Shown here piece after piece: positions 49,010 through 61,189 of a stretch of 64,000 bases of DNA; the stretch's first letter is position 1; each line of letters starts with the position of its first letter. The translations under genes were made by a program, and so were the position numbers. The stretch comes from Tipula vernalis (taxonomy: Eukaryota; Arthropoda; Insecta; Diptera; Tipulidae), in assembly GCA_958295665.1 (NCBI GenBank), contig OY282558.1:327829106-327893105 (forward strand). The letters run 5' to 3'. The notes below the pieces were generated by a model, which was not told where the DNA came from, ran no database searches, and saw only the letters and a list, made by a program, of their open reading frames with translations.

Positions 49010-49540
49010 CCTCTTTGAAAGAAGAAGGCAGTAAATATTATTTGCGTTACTTATAAGTTAACTCAACATTCACAAACAGTTAATTTTTTTAGTACACCTA
49101 CAGTTTTTATTTATTAGACCAGAGCACAACAGTTGTTTCAATATCAGTTTTGATGTTTTACCCCAGAATCTCTTAAGTTTAGAAAAGGCAATTTATTTGG
49201 TAAAGATCTTCTGTTTTAAATTTTATAAATACCATATATTAAAATTTATCATTTTTGTATGTTTTATCAATTTTGAACATAAATTAAGAAATATATACAG
49301 TGAGTCAAAGTCAAATTCATACACTACAAAAAATTAGTACATTTTAAAGATGTTCGCCCATTTCAGCCTTCTTATGAAATGATATACGCAAACAAAATTA
49401 TTTTATTGGTATAGAGCTCTTTATTTTTGCATATTTAAGCTTGCACTTCCAATTCCAATTCGGGATCATTATCAAAAGCATAATGAAAATGATAGAAGCA
49501 TATCCAAAATGAGTCCCTTTTTGGGTTGAATACGAAATTC
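49010..49540. other. Non-coding; Tc1-like terminal sequence
   Basis: ACAGTGAGTCAAAGTCAAATTC near 49299 resembles a Tc1-type inverted-repeat end. No partner or transposase was found. Otherwise nothing recognised. Confidence 0.3.
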
Positions 49541-49544
49541 TGTT

Positions 49545-49715
49545 TTATATAATGCAGTTTTACAAAATTCTGTTTTACAAAATTCTGTATCACAAAATTC
49601 TGTTTCACATAATTCTGCAAGAAATTAATTCTCCAATAAATTTTTTGCGGCAAAAAAATTAATTGCAGAATTAATTTCTTGCAGAATTATGTGAAACAGA
49701 ATTTTGTGAAACACG
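49545..49715. repeat. Inverted array of ~17-bp repeats
   Basis: Four to five copies of ACAAAATTCTGTTTT(A) on the left are mirrored by CAGAATTATGTGAAACAGAATTTTGTGAAACA on the right, around ATTAATTCTCC...ATTAATTGCAGAATTAAT. On the minus strand the repeat reads KQNFVKQNFV, which is not evidence of a gene. Confidence 0.65.
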
Positions 49716-49739
49716 CGTGACGACACTCGTGACAGACAC

Positions 49740-49960
49740 GTGTGACATACGCATTGCGTATGTGTGTAACTGCACGAGTGTATCTGTTTATGCATGTGTT
49801 TGTGTGTATATGTGTATGTATTTATATGTGAGTGTGTGCATGTATTTATAGGTGTGTGGCTATGTGTGCCTGTGTGTGTGTGTGTGTGTTTGAGAGGGTG
49901 TGTGAAGGTTTATTTGGGTGTGTGTGTGTGTGTCTTTTTACCTGTAGGTGTACAGGGTGT
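49740..49960. repeat. GT-rich simple repeat
   Basis: Degenerate (GT)n/(GTAT)n tract including two longer GTGTGTGTGTGTGTGT runs. Confidence 0.85.
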
Positions 49961-50044
49961 GTAATTAATAGTGCCGGATTTTTACCGGTTTGATATTTCT
50001 TTGGGAGGTGGGGTTTAATTGGACCTTCTTTTTTATGTTTATGT

Positions 50045-50995
50045 TATGAACCACTATTGGTTTTCCTCTCGCACTCAAAGCACTGTAACTTAACCAAAGT
50101 TTCTGCTGCGAAGCTGCAAATAGACGACCAGTAATCATTTGAGCCCACCATACGTAAGTTGATGTTCTCCGAAGTCAGACAAAAAAAATACGTCTTCTGA
50201 TTCTCTCCCTTACAGTCCGGGCACTCGGACATATCGTCTTGTCCGAACCAATACTGCACCCTGATTCTCTAAAAAATAAGATAATGTGTAAACGGGTAAA
50301 CTTGTGAAAAGTAAAGCTGCAATTTCTCGGTTTGACTTACTACTAAAATAATATCGAAAAATTCGAAACTCATAAAAGTAAGCTTTGCTCTTCACAAGTT
50401 TACCCATTTACACATTATCTTATTTTTTATAGAATCAGGGTGCAGGTGTGTACGGAAATATCCACGCCCGATCAACAGCTGGGCCAGATTTCAGATAGAA
50501 GTAAACTTCACCTTGTTGGCGGGTTAACCAAGCACATATTTATCATTGGTATAAGGTGAAATGTCCATCATCCCTTATATCGTTCGTTCTAACGTTGTTG
50601 CCATTCAGATTACGATTCGCCCTAGCCGTTGTTTGGGATCCGTTAAGGAGAAGCTTGTGTCGCTTCCTTGCCAATAGATCAATTTGTCACATTCCCGCTA
50701 CTATATATACCGCATCATCTGGTAATTTTAGCGCACACCGTCGGTATGCCGCATCCAGATTTCTCTTAAACCTGATCTTAGAATTATTTACTTTTATGCT
50801 CGAGATTAATACTACTTCCGTCTAATGTTCGGCTAACATCAGTTCTATCTTAGATAACCACTGTTGGATAAAGTCTATGACCTCGTTACAAATATTTTCT
50901 GCTTCGGCCTTAAATTTGGCAACCAACTTAACTGCAACGCCCCCAGCTTTTGCTTCCTAACTTATGCGAAACCTAAGCCCACCATTATACAAAAT
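50045..50995 (-). pseudogene. R1-like LINE fragment (RT C-terminus and CCHC-type end)
   Basis: On the minus strand: AKAGGVAVKLVAKFKAEAEN and FIQQWLSKIELMLAE (end of RT), AYRRCALKLPDDAVYIVAGM (the post-RT motif common to R1/LOA-type LINEs) and, beyond a MITE insertion (50259-50440), a cysteine motif DMSECPDCKGENQ. Several stops. Only the 3' third of the LINE remains; no poly-A tail was found. The clade call is by motif only. Confidence 0.6.
50259..50440. mobile_element. MITE with TGCA target duplication
   Basis: The ends CCCTGATTCT and AGAATCAGGG are flanked by TGCA (50255-50258 and 50441-50444). The arms share AAATAAGATAATGTGTAAAC in inverted form. 182 bp. It splits the LINE fragment. Confidence 0.75.
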
Positions 50996-50999
50996 ATTT

Positions 51000-51644
51000 C
51001 TATAACAATGGACTCAGCAACGAACAGTAAATATTTTATCTGAGTTGATGAATAAGTTTCACACTAATATGTTTAAAAATACAGAATTTTTTAAAACAGA
51101 ATTAAGTACCGATCCCTCCCTTTTTATATAAAAATTTCACATAAAACAATCAAACATTTTTTACTAAAAACGGTTTTTTCATGGAAACGGACATCCTAGA
51201 CAAATTTTCGAAGAAAAAAATTTTCCTGGCTAAAGCGATTTCATGTAGAAAAGTTGTACAAAATAAAAATAAAATGAGTAAGAGACAAAAAACTTATATA
51301 AATACATCATACGAGTTGCCAAAATAAGCATAATCTTCCACAATCTTAATCGAATTTGTACTTGATTTTGGAAATGTTATGAGTGTGAAGTTTATGCTAA
51401 AAAAAATAACAAAAAATTACACTGTTAAATTAGCTATTTTCCAATTGGAATTTAAATTATATGAAAATTTAAATTTTTTGTAATTTTGGATTTTTTGTAC
51501 CACCAAACAGATTCTTTTCATCCTTTTCAGATAGCTGGACCATCTGTTTATATCGTTAACCAAAAACATCCAATTGTGTTGAACATTACTACAATTCAGA
51601 TAATTTAAAAGTTGATTGAATTTTAATGGTTTAAATAATTATTT
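51000..51644. other. Non-coding, nothing recognised
   Basis: AT-rich; no terminal repeat, gene or RNA identified. Confidence 0.3.
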
Positions 51645-52860
51645 AGCGCCGATCCTGGAAATGTCCCGAAGGCCGCGCACATTTCTTAGAATAGCTAAGC
51701 CATAAAGCGGTCAATGTCACCAAGCCGATCCAATTATGATGAACTATAATATATTTCATAGTTTTTGGAATTTTTAATAATTTTCCATTATTTTAAAAGT
51801 TTTATATCGCCGACCGCAGAGATGTCCACAAGGTCTTGCCCATAGATTCAGATAACTTGGCCATTTGCCAGTCTACTTGGTCAACCTTACCCAATTGTGA
51901 TGAACTATACTATACTTCACAGAATTTAGAATTTTTATTAATTCTATTTGTTTTAAAAATTGTATCTCTGATCACAGAGATGTCCACAAGGTCTTGCCTA
52001 TATTTTTGGATAACTTAACCATATGCCAGTCTACGTGATCAATCTTATCCAATTGTGATGAACTATACTATACTTCACAGAATTTAGAATATTTAATATT
52101 TTTATTGGTTTTAAAAATTGTTTGTATCTCCGATCGGAGAGATGTCCACAAGGTCTGGCCCATATTTTTGGATAACTTGGCCATATTCCAGTCTACGTGG
52201 TCAATCTTATCCAATTGTGATGAACTATACTATACTTCACAGAATTTAGAATTTTTATTAATTTTATTTGTTTTAAAAATTGTATCTCAGATCACAGAGA
52301 TGTCCACAAGGTCTTGCCTATATTTTTTAATAACTTGACCATATGCCAGTCTACGTGGTCAATCTTATCAAATTGTGATAAACTATACTATACTTCACAA
52401 AATTTAGAATTTTTAATATTCTTATTGGTATTAAAAATTGTTGTATCTCCGATCACAGAGATGTCCACAAGGTCTGGCCTGTATTTTTGGATAACTTGAC
52501 CATATGCCAGTCTACGTGGTCAATCTTATCCAATTGTGATGAACTATACTATACTTCACAGAATTTCGAATTTTTAATAATTTTATTGTTAAAAAATTGT
52601 TGCATCTCCGATCACAGAGATGTCCACAAGGTCTTGCCTATATTTTTGGATAACTTGGCCATATTCCAGTCTACGTGGTCAACCTTATCCAATTGTGATA
52701 AACTATACTATACTTCACAGAATTTAGAATTTTTAATAATTTTATTGGTTTTAAAAATTTTTGTATCTCTGATCACAGAGATGTAAACAGGGTCTTGCCT
52801 ATATTTTTGGATAACTTGACCATATGCCAGTCTACGTGGTCATCTTATTCAATTGTGATG
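51645..52860 (+). repeat. Tandem array, ~160-bp unit, about 7.5 copies
   Basis: Units start near TATCTCYGATCACAGAGATG at about 51806, 51961, 52123, 52282, 52441, 52603 and 52762 (periods 155-162 bp), preceded by one strongly diverged copy from about 51650. Each unit carries GATGTCCACAAGGTCTTGCC, GGATAACTTG, CAGTCTACGTGGTCAA and AATTGTGATGAACTATACTA. The last unit is partial and runs within 10 bp into the LINE gag start at 52869. The recurring short open frames are by-products. Confidence 0.92.
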
Positions 52861-52868
52861 AATAACTG

Positions 52869-53821
52869 ATGAAACAACATTTTTTCCTAAAATGCCGAAA
52901 AGAAAAAGTTTGTTCAAAAACCCGGAAGTTAAAAAACAATTTCAACATTAATAAAGAAGTCTTCCAACGGTTGGAAAATAAATTTGTTTTCGGAGTTATC
53001 AACGAAGAAATTGCAGCTACAATAAAAGACATTGTTGATATCAGGGTGCTTGGTATTCGAAAGAAGCGCTATGATGATCATCAATTGTATATTGTGCAGT
53101 TGAAAAAAAATGATGTGAACTTAAATCAATTGAGGAAAATTAAATTTTTTTGCCATGTAGCTGTTAGATGGCAATATTATAATAAATCAACAAATGTAAG
53201 GCAATGTCACAATTGGCAACAATTCGGACACGGTACAAAGCATTGTCACCTTCTTTCAAAATGTGGTCGATGTGGGGAGATACATAGCACTAAAGAATGT
53301 CCACATCCAATTAAATGTTTTAAATGTAACGAACCTGGTCATATCTCATATACTCTGTTAACATGTGAAATGTGTCAGGGTAATCACCTAACTTAAAATT
53401 GTGCTAACAGTAATAATTCTAATACTGACACACCTGTAATTGATCCAACTATTAAATGCGCAAATTGCTCTGGTGTCCAAAGAGAACTTCGTATTTAACA
53501 AGTAGAAGAGAATTTGCTCAGCGACACAGGTTTCTACCTTCCAATCAAGGAACACAGCCAGCACATCAAAAAAGACTTAATTTTAGTTTAGAAGGGGCAG
53601 CATTTCCTAAACTTCCCTCGTCTTCAGCATCAAATAACCAATATATGGCGCAATTTTTACCATCAAGCAATCAACCTAATTGTAGTTACAATGCTTCTAA
53701 AGCTGACATCAGACCAAATACAGAGGAAGTGGATATGATTTCTACTCCCGAAATAATTAATATAACCAAAGAAATCTTCCAGAATCTTTCCTCAGCTAAA
53801 AACAAGTCATTACTAATATAA
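52869..53821 (+). pseudogene. LINE gag (ORF1) with zinc knuckles
   Basis: ATG at 52869. The C-terminal half carries RKIKFFCHVAVRWQYY and the CCHC series QCHNWQQFGHGTKHC, KCGRCGEIHSTKEC and IKCFKCNEPGHIS, as in Jockey-clade gag. The second Cys of the first knuckle is replaced by Trp (HNW). A TAA at 53394 ends the first frame; a second frame (53456-53821) continues with a Ser/Asn/Pro-rich tail. The N-terminus looks shorter than in complete Jockey gag. It would bind the element RNA; here it is broken. Confidence 0.75.
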
Positions 53822-55401
53822 TTTGTAAAATATGTATACAAACTAAAATAATATGGATAAACAGTTTAATAAGTTAAGTATAGTGTATTGGAATGCACAA
53901 AAGTATTCAAAATAAGTACATTGAAGTTTTTAACTATCTTTTAGATGAGTCGGTGGATATTGCATGTATAAGCGAGAGTTGGCTGAATGCTGCATCCTCT
54001 TTTATTCATCCAAATTTCAGCATATACAGAATGGACCGTTTTGGAAATTCATATGGAGGTGTTGCCATTTTAATCAGCAAAAATATACATCATGAACCTA
54101 TGAGAGCCTTGCCAACTAAAATTATTGAATCGATTGGAACTACTGTTAAACTATAAAGTTCTGAAATCTGTATAATAGCTGCTTATTTCCCGGGATTTAA
54201 CGCCCTTAATAATAGTGTAGATAATCATATAAGTTTAAATCTGATATTCGATTACTAACCTCCTTTAGTGGGAGCTACGTTGTATGTGGTGACTTAAATA
54301 GTAGGCACCGTTCATGGAATTGCGTTAAAGTCAATCGTGCTCGGAATTTGTTGTGTGAAATGAAAGACAGATTTGGATTTGAGCTAAAATATCCCTCTAA
54401 TTATACTTATGTAACAAATTCTACTATTTGATCTAGGAAAGCTCCTTCAACTCTCGACATAATGTTGACAAATGGTATTCATCCTACCACTCTACTTTAT
54501 GTAGATAGTAAACTTGCCTCGGATCATAACGCAGTTAGGTTTGAGATTTTTCATGAGAATACTCAACATATTCCTGATCATTATATATATGATTATAGTA
54601 ATGCTAACTGGGTCTCTTCCAAAAATCATATAAATTCCAAAATTAACTTAGCTCAAGTAAATTGCAAACATGTCAATAATACTGATCAAATCGATGAAAT
54701 GGTCGCATTTATAACTAGCTTGTTAAAAGAAGCTGAGGTGCTGTATGTTCCCAAAGTAGCCCCATATAAATGTCAGTATGTTATTCCTGATGAGATCAAA
54801 AAAATTATAAATATTATAAATACTGTTCGTCGTGCATTAATATGAAGAGACATCTTAATTATTTAACACACTTGGTCAGATCTAAAATTTTCAAGTTTAG
54901 AAATGATAAATGGAATGACTATCTTGAATATGTGTCAGGTATTAAACCTACAAAACGAATTTGGAGTGTTCACAACTCTATCAAAAACAAAAATAGAGGT
55001 TTCCCAGTACTGCAACAAAATAGTAGGATCCTAATTACATCAAGAGAAAGCAAATGCACTAGCTGATGAATTTCAGAAAAATTATAGTATAACTATAAAT
55101 GATTCATCCCCGGTGGAGTTAAAAATTAATAATTTATTGCCTTCACTAGCCAATACAAATATTATCTCGCCTTTAATAATTCGACCAAGAGAAATCGAAA
55201 ATATAATTAAAAGGCGAAAAAACAAAAAAGCTTCTGGCATTGATAAAATTAACAACCGCATTCTTAAAAGGTTACCACGTAAAGGAATTATTTACTTAAC
55301 AATGTAGTATAATAATTGTTTTAAGCTAGGATACTTTCCTTCTTCATGGAAACATTCAGTGGTAATTCCAATACCTAAAGCAACCAAAGATCATCAAAAA
55401 C

Positions 55402-56224
<823 letters not shown>

Positions 56225-57649
56225 ATCATCAAAAACCTGAGAAAAACTACAGGCCTATTAATTTACTAAACTCACTATCAAAAATATTTGAGAAACGTAT
56301 TTTTGATAGATTAAACGCCCATTTAGACAGAAATTTTATATTACCAAATGAACTATTTGGTTGGTTTGGACAGAAATTTTATATTACCAAATGAAAATCT
56401 ACCTGCCACCAACTTGCTAGGATAACAAATATAATCAGAAAAGAACTTAAAAATGAAACATCTGCGGGGATGATGTGTTTCGATATAGAAAAGGCATTTG
56501 ATTCCGTCTGGCACCATGTTCGTTTATTTAAAATGATAAAATTCAATTTCTCTTGTGACATTGTTAAACTGTCTTAGTAACCGATCTTTCACAGTTAAGG
56601 TTGGTTCTGTTTTCAGCAAAATTGTAGAAACTTTCGCTGGTGTGCCCCAAGGTGGAGTACTTAGCCCTACACTATACAACATTTTCACGGCAGATATTCC
56701 CGTAAGTAGCAACGTAGTGTTATCAATGTTTGCTGATGACATTGCTGTTTTGGCAGTTAATCCTAATACAAATGAAATTGTAATTAAGCTTCAACACTAT
56801 TTTAATACTTTGATGGAATATTATACCAGATGGAAGATAAAAATAAATACGGCCTAAACACAGTGTATGTTTTTTACACGGAAAAGGCTTCGCCGGAATC
56901 TAACGCACAGTACCCTAGATTTAAATAAATAATAAAAAATAAAATAAACTGGAGTACTAATTTAAAATATTTAGGGCTCATCTACGATGCGAAATTAACA
57001 TTTAAGAACCACATCGACTATGCTATCGCAAAATGTAACAAATGTGTTCGTACTCCTTACCCTTTGCTGGATAGGAAATCTAAACTAAACATTAGAAGCA
57101 AGGTTACAATGTATAAATCGGGTTTGCGGACTATATTAACATAGGGTTAACCTATAACCAACAGGTAATTGATACGTTTTAGTAAATAATCTCTAGTCAT
57201 TTTAATTAGGTTAAGTTTAGGTTTAATGTAAAGAATACGATGTTTTTCTATTATCATTTAAAGTTTTTACACTATTTTCTACTGCACACAAATATTACTA
57301 CAAATATTATTTTAGTTTAAATAATTGTAATACTTAGTAGTAATTTAAGATTAACCTTGTTATTGTATAGTGCTTAGCTTACACTGACCAATATGTTAAA
57401 CAAAATTTTTCTTTTGTAAACCTATTTGATATGTTAAATTCGAAATAAAATTAAAAAAAAAAAAAAGTTTAGGAAATACATTTTGCCCATACCTACCATT
57501 AGTAACTGTGTGCCTTTTTTTCCAAAAATTATTTCAGACGTTGAAAGTGCCATTTTTAATGTAGAAGACTTACTATCGTATTCATATTCGAAACAATTTT
57601 TATAAATATTTTGACAAATTTTGACACCAAAACAAAAAATAATTATGAC

Positions 57650-58313
57650 ATACATCGATTTGGTGACAAAGAAAAAACTTACAAATTATACAGCAGTGAT
57701 TCCAAAATTATATGGGTTACCAAAAATTCATAAGCCCATTGTACCACACAGACCAATTATAAATTCGATAAATAGCCCGACATACTCGTAATATTATTAA
57801 ACCAAGTTTCGGAAGATTTCGAAAACAAAATTAATAACTTTACGATCCGGCCAAATTCCATGCTAATTTCTTTAGATGTTAAATCTTTGTTTACAAATGT
57901 TGATAGCCAAGTTGTACAGAATATTATCAGTCAAAATTGGAGAAATATTGTATAAAGAAAAATTCTAAATCTAAATTAACAAAAATTCAATTTTTTACTG
58001 CTTTAGACATTGTTACAAATAACAAAATTTATAAAAAAACTTTTGGCTCCCCTATGGGTTCTCCCATAAGTCCCATTTTAGCAAATTTAGTAATGGAAAA
58101 TTTAGAAAATTCAGTATTAAACTCTTTGAACTTTCAAACTTTATTCTACTTTAGATATGAGGGCGATATAATTACTGCGGTACCGATAAATAAAATCGAT
58201 TATTTTTGAGAAGCGTTTAATTCAGCAAATAATAGAAGAAAATTTACTTTAGAAAAAGAAGTGGATAACAAAATTGCTTTTTTGGACATTTTGTTAATTC
58301 ACCAACCAAAATC
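57650..58313 (+). pseudogene. Penelope-like reverse transcriptase fragment
   Basis: [20 protein letters not shown] (the diagnostic PKIHKP motif), FGSPMGSPISPILANLVMEN (the GSP motif) and NNRRKFTLEKEVDNKIAFLD (the RRKFT.E....I.FLD segment), interrupted by stops and frame changes. The catalytic YVDD position reads YEGDI. It is cut off at about 58313 by the mariner remnant. Same element type as 24690-25065 but a different, plus-strand copy. Confidence 0.75.
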
Positions 58314-59202
58314 TGGAGATCTGGGTGACCAGTCAATGTCGCCTCTTTTTAAGATCAAACGTCCCGGGAATTTTCATTGTAGAAACTGAATTGTTTGATT
58401 TGCAGTGTGGCATGGCGCACCGTCTTGTTGAAACCAGTAACCGTCAAGACATTTTTCACTCATTTGCGGGTAGACATAATGTGCCAATATCCACCGATAT
58501 CGATTTCCATCGACTGTTTCGTTTTTTCTGAAAAAATATTTCCCAATGAGGGTTTTGGCGCAAATCCCGGCCCAAACAGTCACTTTTTTGTCATGCAATG
58601 GCGTTTCATGGATCTCGTGCGGATTCTCCGTTCCCCAAATGCGGCAATTTTGCTTATTAACGCCGCCAGAGAGTGTGAAATGGGCCTCGTCGGTCATCAA
58701 AATTTGCTTCCAAAAATCAGGTTCAGTGTCAACCATTCGAGCGACTGTTTGGCCGTATTTCAAGCAATGTGGACAGCTCGTCGGCAATATTCTTTTTGTT
58801 AATTGCACTTTATACGGAAACAAATGCAAATCGTCCTTCAAAATTGTGGGTTCTGGGCAATGCTCTTTCTGACCGCTTCAACCAGTTCATTGGAACGTCT
58901 TGGTCGGTGATGAATGGCATGTTGACGATTTCTCACTGTCCCGTGCTCAACAAAATTCGACACCAAACCACGAATAGTGTTTGTCGGACGGTGCCTGTTG
59001 GCCATGATATTTTCGCGACGATATGCACGTTGAGTTAACACAACTGAATGACTATTTTCAATGTACAGCGTCACTATTTCAGCGCGTTGTTTCGGTGTGA
59101 AGCGATTCATGGTTAAAATTGTACTGAATTGTTGTCAATCGGTTGACAAAATATCAAAGTTATTCAATTTTTACATACCCCCATAAAAGATGGCGCACCC
59201 TG
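58314..59202 (-). pseudogene. Mariner-like transposase, 3'-truncated
   Basis: The TIR end CAGGGTGCGCCATCTTTTAT lies next to TA (59203-59204). The N-terminal frame (58838-59110) starts MNRFTPKQRAEIVTLYIE with a helix-turn-helix region. After a frame change the catalytic part follows (58374-58841): ILMTDEAHFTLSGGVN (first Asp), FQQDGAPCHTANQTI (second Asp) and, past a stop, DWSPRSPD, where the gene is truncated at the junction with the Penelope-like fragment. The C-terminus and the second TIR are missing. Confidence 0.85.
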
Positions 59203-59205
59203 TAC

Positions 59206-60180
59206 TACTAATGAGATTACAATTGTATTTGCTGGCAATATGACTGTTGACAAACGTGTTGTAATTTTATAAAAAAGAAGTAAAGATTTACAGGAATCTG
59301 TGAAACGCACCGTTCGTATGACACTTTGCAGTATCCCTTCATTTTCTTTGAGGGATATAACATTTTTAAAATAATGTGGACTGATCCTCAAACTGGAGCT
59401 GCCATCAATAAAGAGGTGTTCGCATTCGATTTTTATTCACTTCGAATTATGATTCGCGTATATCCAAGAAACCACATTTTGCCAATTTTTAAAAAAATTA
59501 CTTGGTCCGAAATATAAGATTTGCTTTTACCTGTTCAAAGTCAAGGTGACCGATACGTTCGAGTATTCAAACAAAACCCAAAATCATGTTTTTGATGAAC
59601 CGCGTTGCCGCTTATATTCAAATGGTTTGCACTCGTTACCACGGATTAGCTCACATTTTAATAAGGCTAAGGAAAAAATTCAACCGACGCAAATAGATAA
59701 CATTATTTCAGCAGAGTTACCGAACCGGGAACAAGATCCAAGACTTTTTGAAATCATTATCAAGAACATGGTGCGTGGATCATGTGTGAGAGTACTCAGC
59801 CAATTATCAACATGCTTGAAGGAAAGCCGATACATATCGTTAAATCGAAGGCGTAAGGCCCAAAGATGGTGGCCACATAACAACAATTATATACTGACAA
59901 TTAATCAGAGACGTCAAGAAATTGAAATTGATAACAAATGGATTGTCCCCATACCGTCCACTTCTATCCAAAATATTTAGAGCCCATATAACGTTGAATA
60001 TTGCTATTCTGTAAAATTCTTAAAGTGTATATGCAAATATGTCACAAGTGCACGGCACATTAGCAACAATGAAGTAGTTTGGCATATTCTGAGTTTTGAA
60101 ATCCATGAGCGACATCCAATCGTCATGCACAGTTCCCATAGTGCTGTCTTTATGGGGTTTTGCAACCTATTGCACCGTTC
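59206..60180 (+). pseudogene. Helitron Rep-helicase fragment, copy 1
   Basis: Plus-strand pieces of a Helitron protein: HRSYDTLQYPFIFFEGYN, DPQTGAAINKEVFAFDFYSL, DPRLFEIIIKNMVRG, YISLNRRRKAQRWW, NKWIVPIPS and, after an internal deletion, CICKYVTSA with NNEVVWHILSFEIHERHP. The order is that of the N-terminal (Rep-side) part of Helitron proteins. Frameshifts are frequent. It begins within a few bases of the mariner end. The catalytic tyrosines of Rep are not identified. Confidence 0.75.
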
Positions 60181-60389
60181 CAGCATGTATTCTAATGGAT
60201 ATTGCTATGTAATATTAGGTTAAATTCTCTGCCCTCTAACTCCATTATTAACTCATTGAACTCCTTTTTAAAATAATTTCAACTTTAAAATTTCCAATCG
60301 GTTTCTTTTGCTTTGGATATTCAATTAAAAACAGTTTGAAGTGTAAGCGTGGCTTAGTTAAACCATGGTCATGGTCGATCTTCATTTTC

Positions 60390-61110
60390 ATTAGCAATCG
60401 GTGGGAGTTCTTCGAAAAAATTGCAAAATTTGGATTTTACAAAAAGAAAAGTGCCATTGCAAAAGGAACTTTTGCCTATCAAATAATCAATCGTCCGTAA
60501 CCAAATTTTAGAAGTATGGATTGCACAAGTAAGATGACAAAAAAATTTTATAATCCCAAATTTACGTGTGCGACAACCAAGTGCGAAGCTATCATTATTT
60601 CGGTTTTTAAAAATTATTGTGATTATTAAACCTCGTTTGTTGTCTATTCTATCAGATGCATCGAACCACAACGAGATCAACTTATGTATATTCCGTTTTA
60701 GTTCGGTATTTTAATTTAACAAGTAGAGTTCTATTTAAAATTTTAATTTTGGAGTCTATTGTCGGCGAAACAGCGCAGCTTCTTTCAACACATTTATTTG
60801 AAATTTTAACAAAAACTAATTTGGGCTCCAAAATGTTGACGCTATCGGCTGATAATACGAACACTAATTTCGCAGGTAAATATTTTTGGTATCGGTTGCA
60901 AGTTGCAATGTACAAATTTTATAGAATGCAATCAACGCAGCCAGCAGCGCAATGTGTATAGATGTCGTAAATACTATATCTGTATTTTCGGTAGATTTAC
61001 AGTTTGCATACATAAAGTTCAATGAGTGGCAAGTAATGCTGACATTAATTATTTCGAATGGACGCTTCTCAGAGCTGAGGTAAATTAGTATCGGCAATCG
61101 CAATAATAAT
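60390..61110 (+). pseudogene. hAT-like transposase fragment
   Basis: Plus-strand fragments SAIAKGTFAYQIIN, FRSMDCTSKMTKKF, TKCEAIIISVF, ESIVGETAQLLSTHLFEILT and LTLSADNTNTNFAGKYF (catalytic Asp region), then IDVVNTISVFSVDL. This matches the N-terminal half of a ZMYM/DUF4371-type hAT protein. Frames change several times; the C-terminal dimerisation domain is absent. It lies between two Helitron fragments. Confidence 0.65.
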
Positions 61111-61189
61111 GTTTGAAAAAGTGCGGCGATTAAGGTCATCGACGACTAAAAATATCGAAGTAGATAAGATGGGTTGAATTTTTTTTACA

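Noticed and set aside
49435..49653. Minus-strand frame with KQNFV repeats
   Set aside because: Product of the ~17-bp repeat array; no upstream exon or domain.
51836..52786. Series of similar open frames of about 60-100 residues
   Set aside because: They repeat with the ~160-bp tandem unit and start in different places; no protein family is recognisable.
51645..52860. CRISPR-like array
   Set aside because: Units are 155-162 bp and repeated throughout, with no unique spacers; the genome is eukaryotic.
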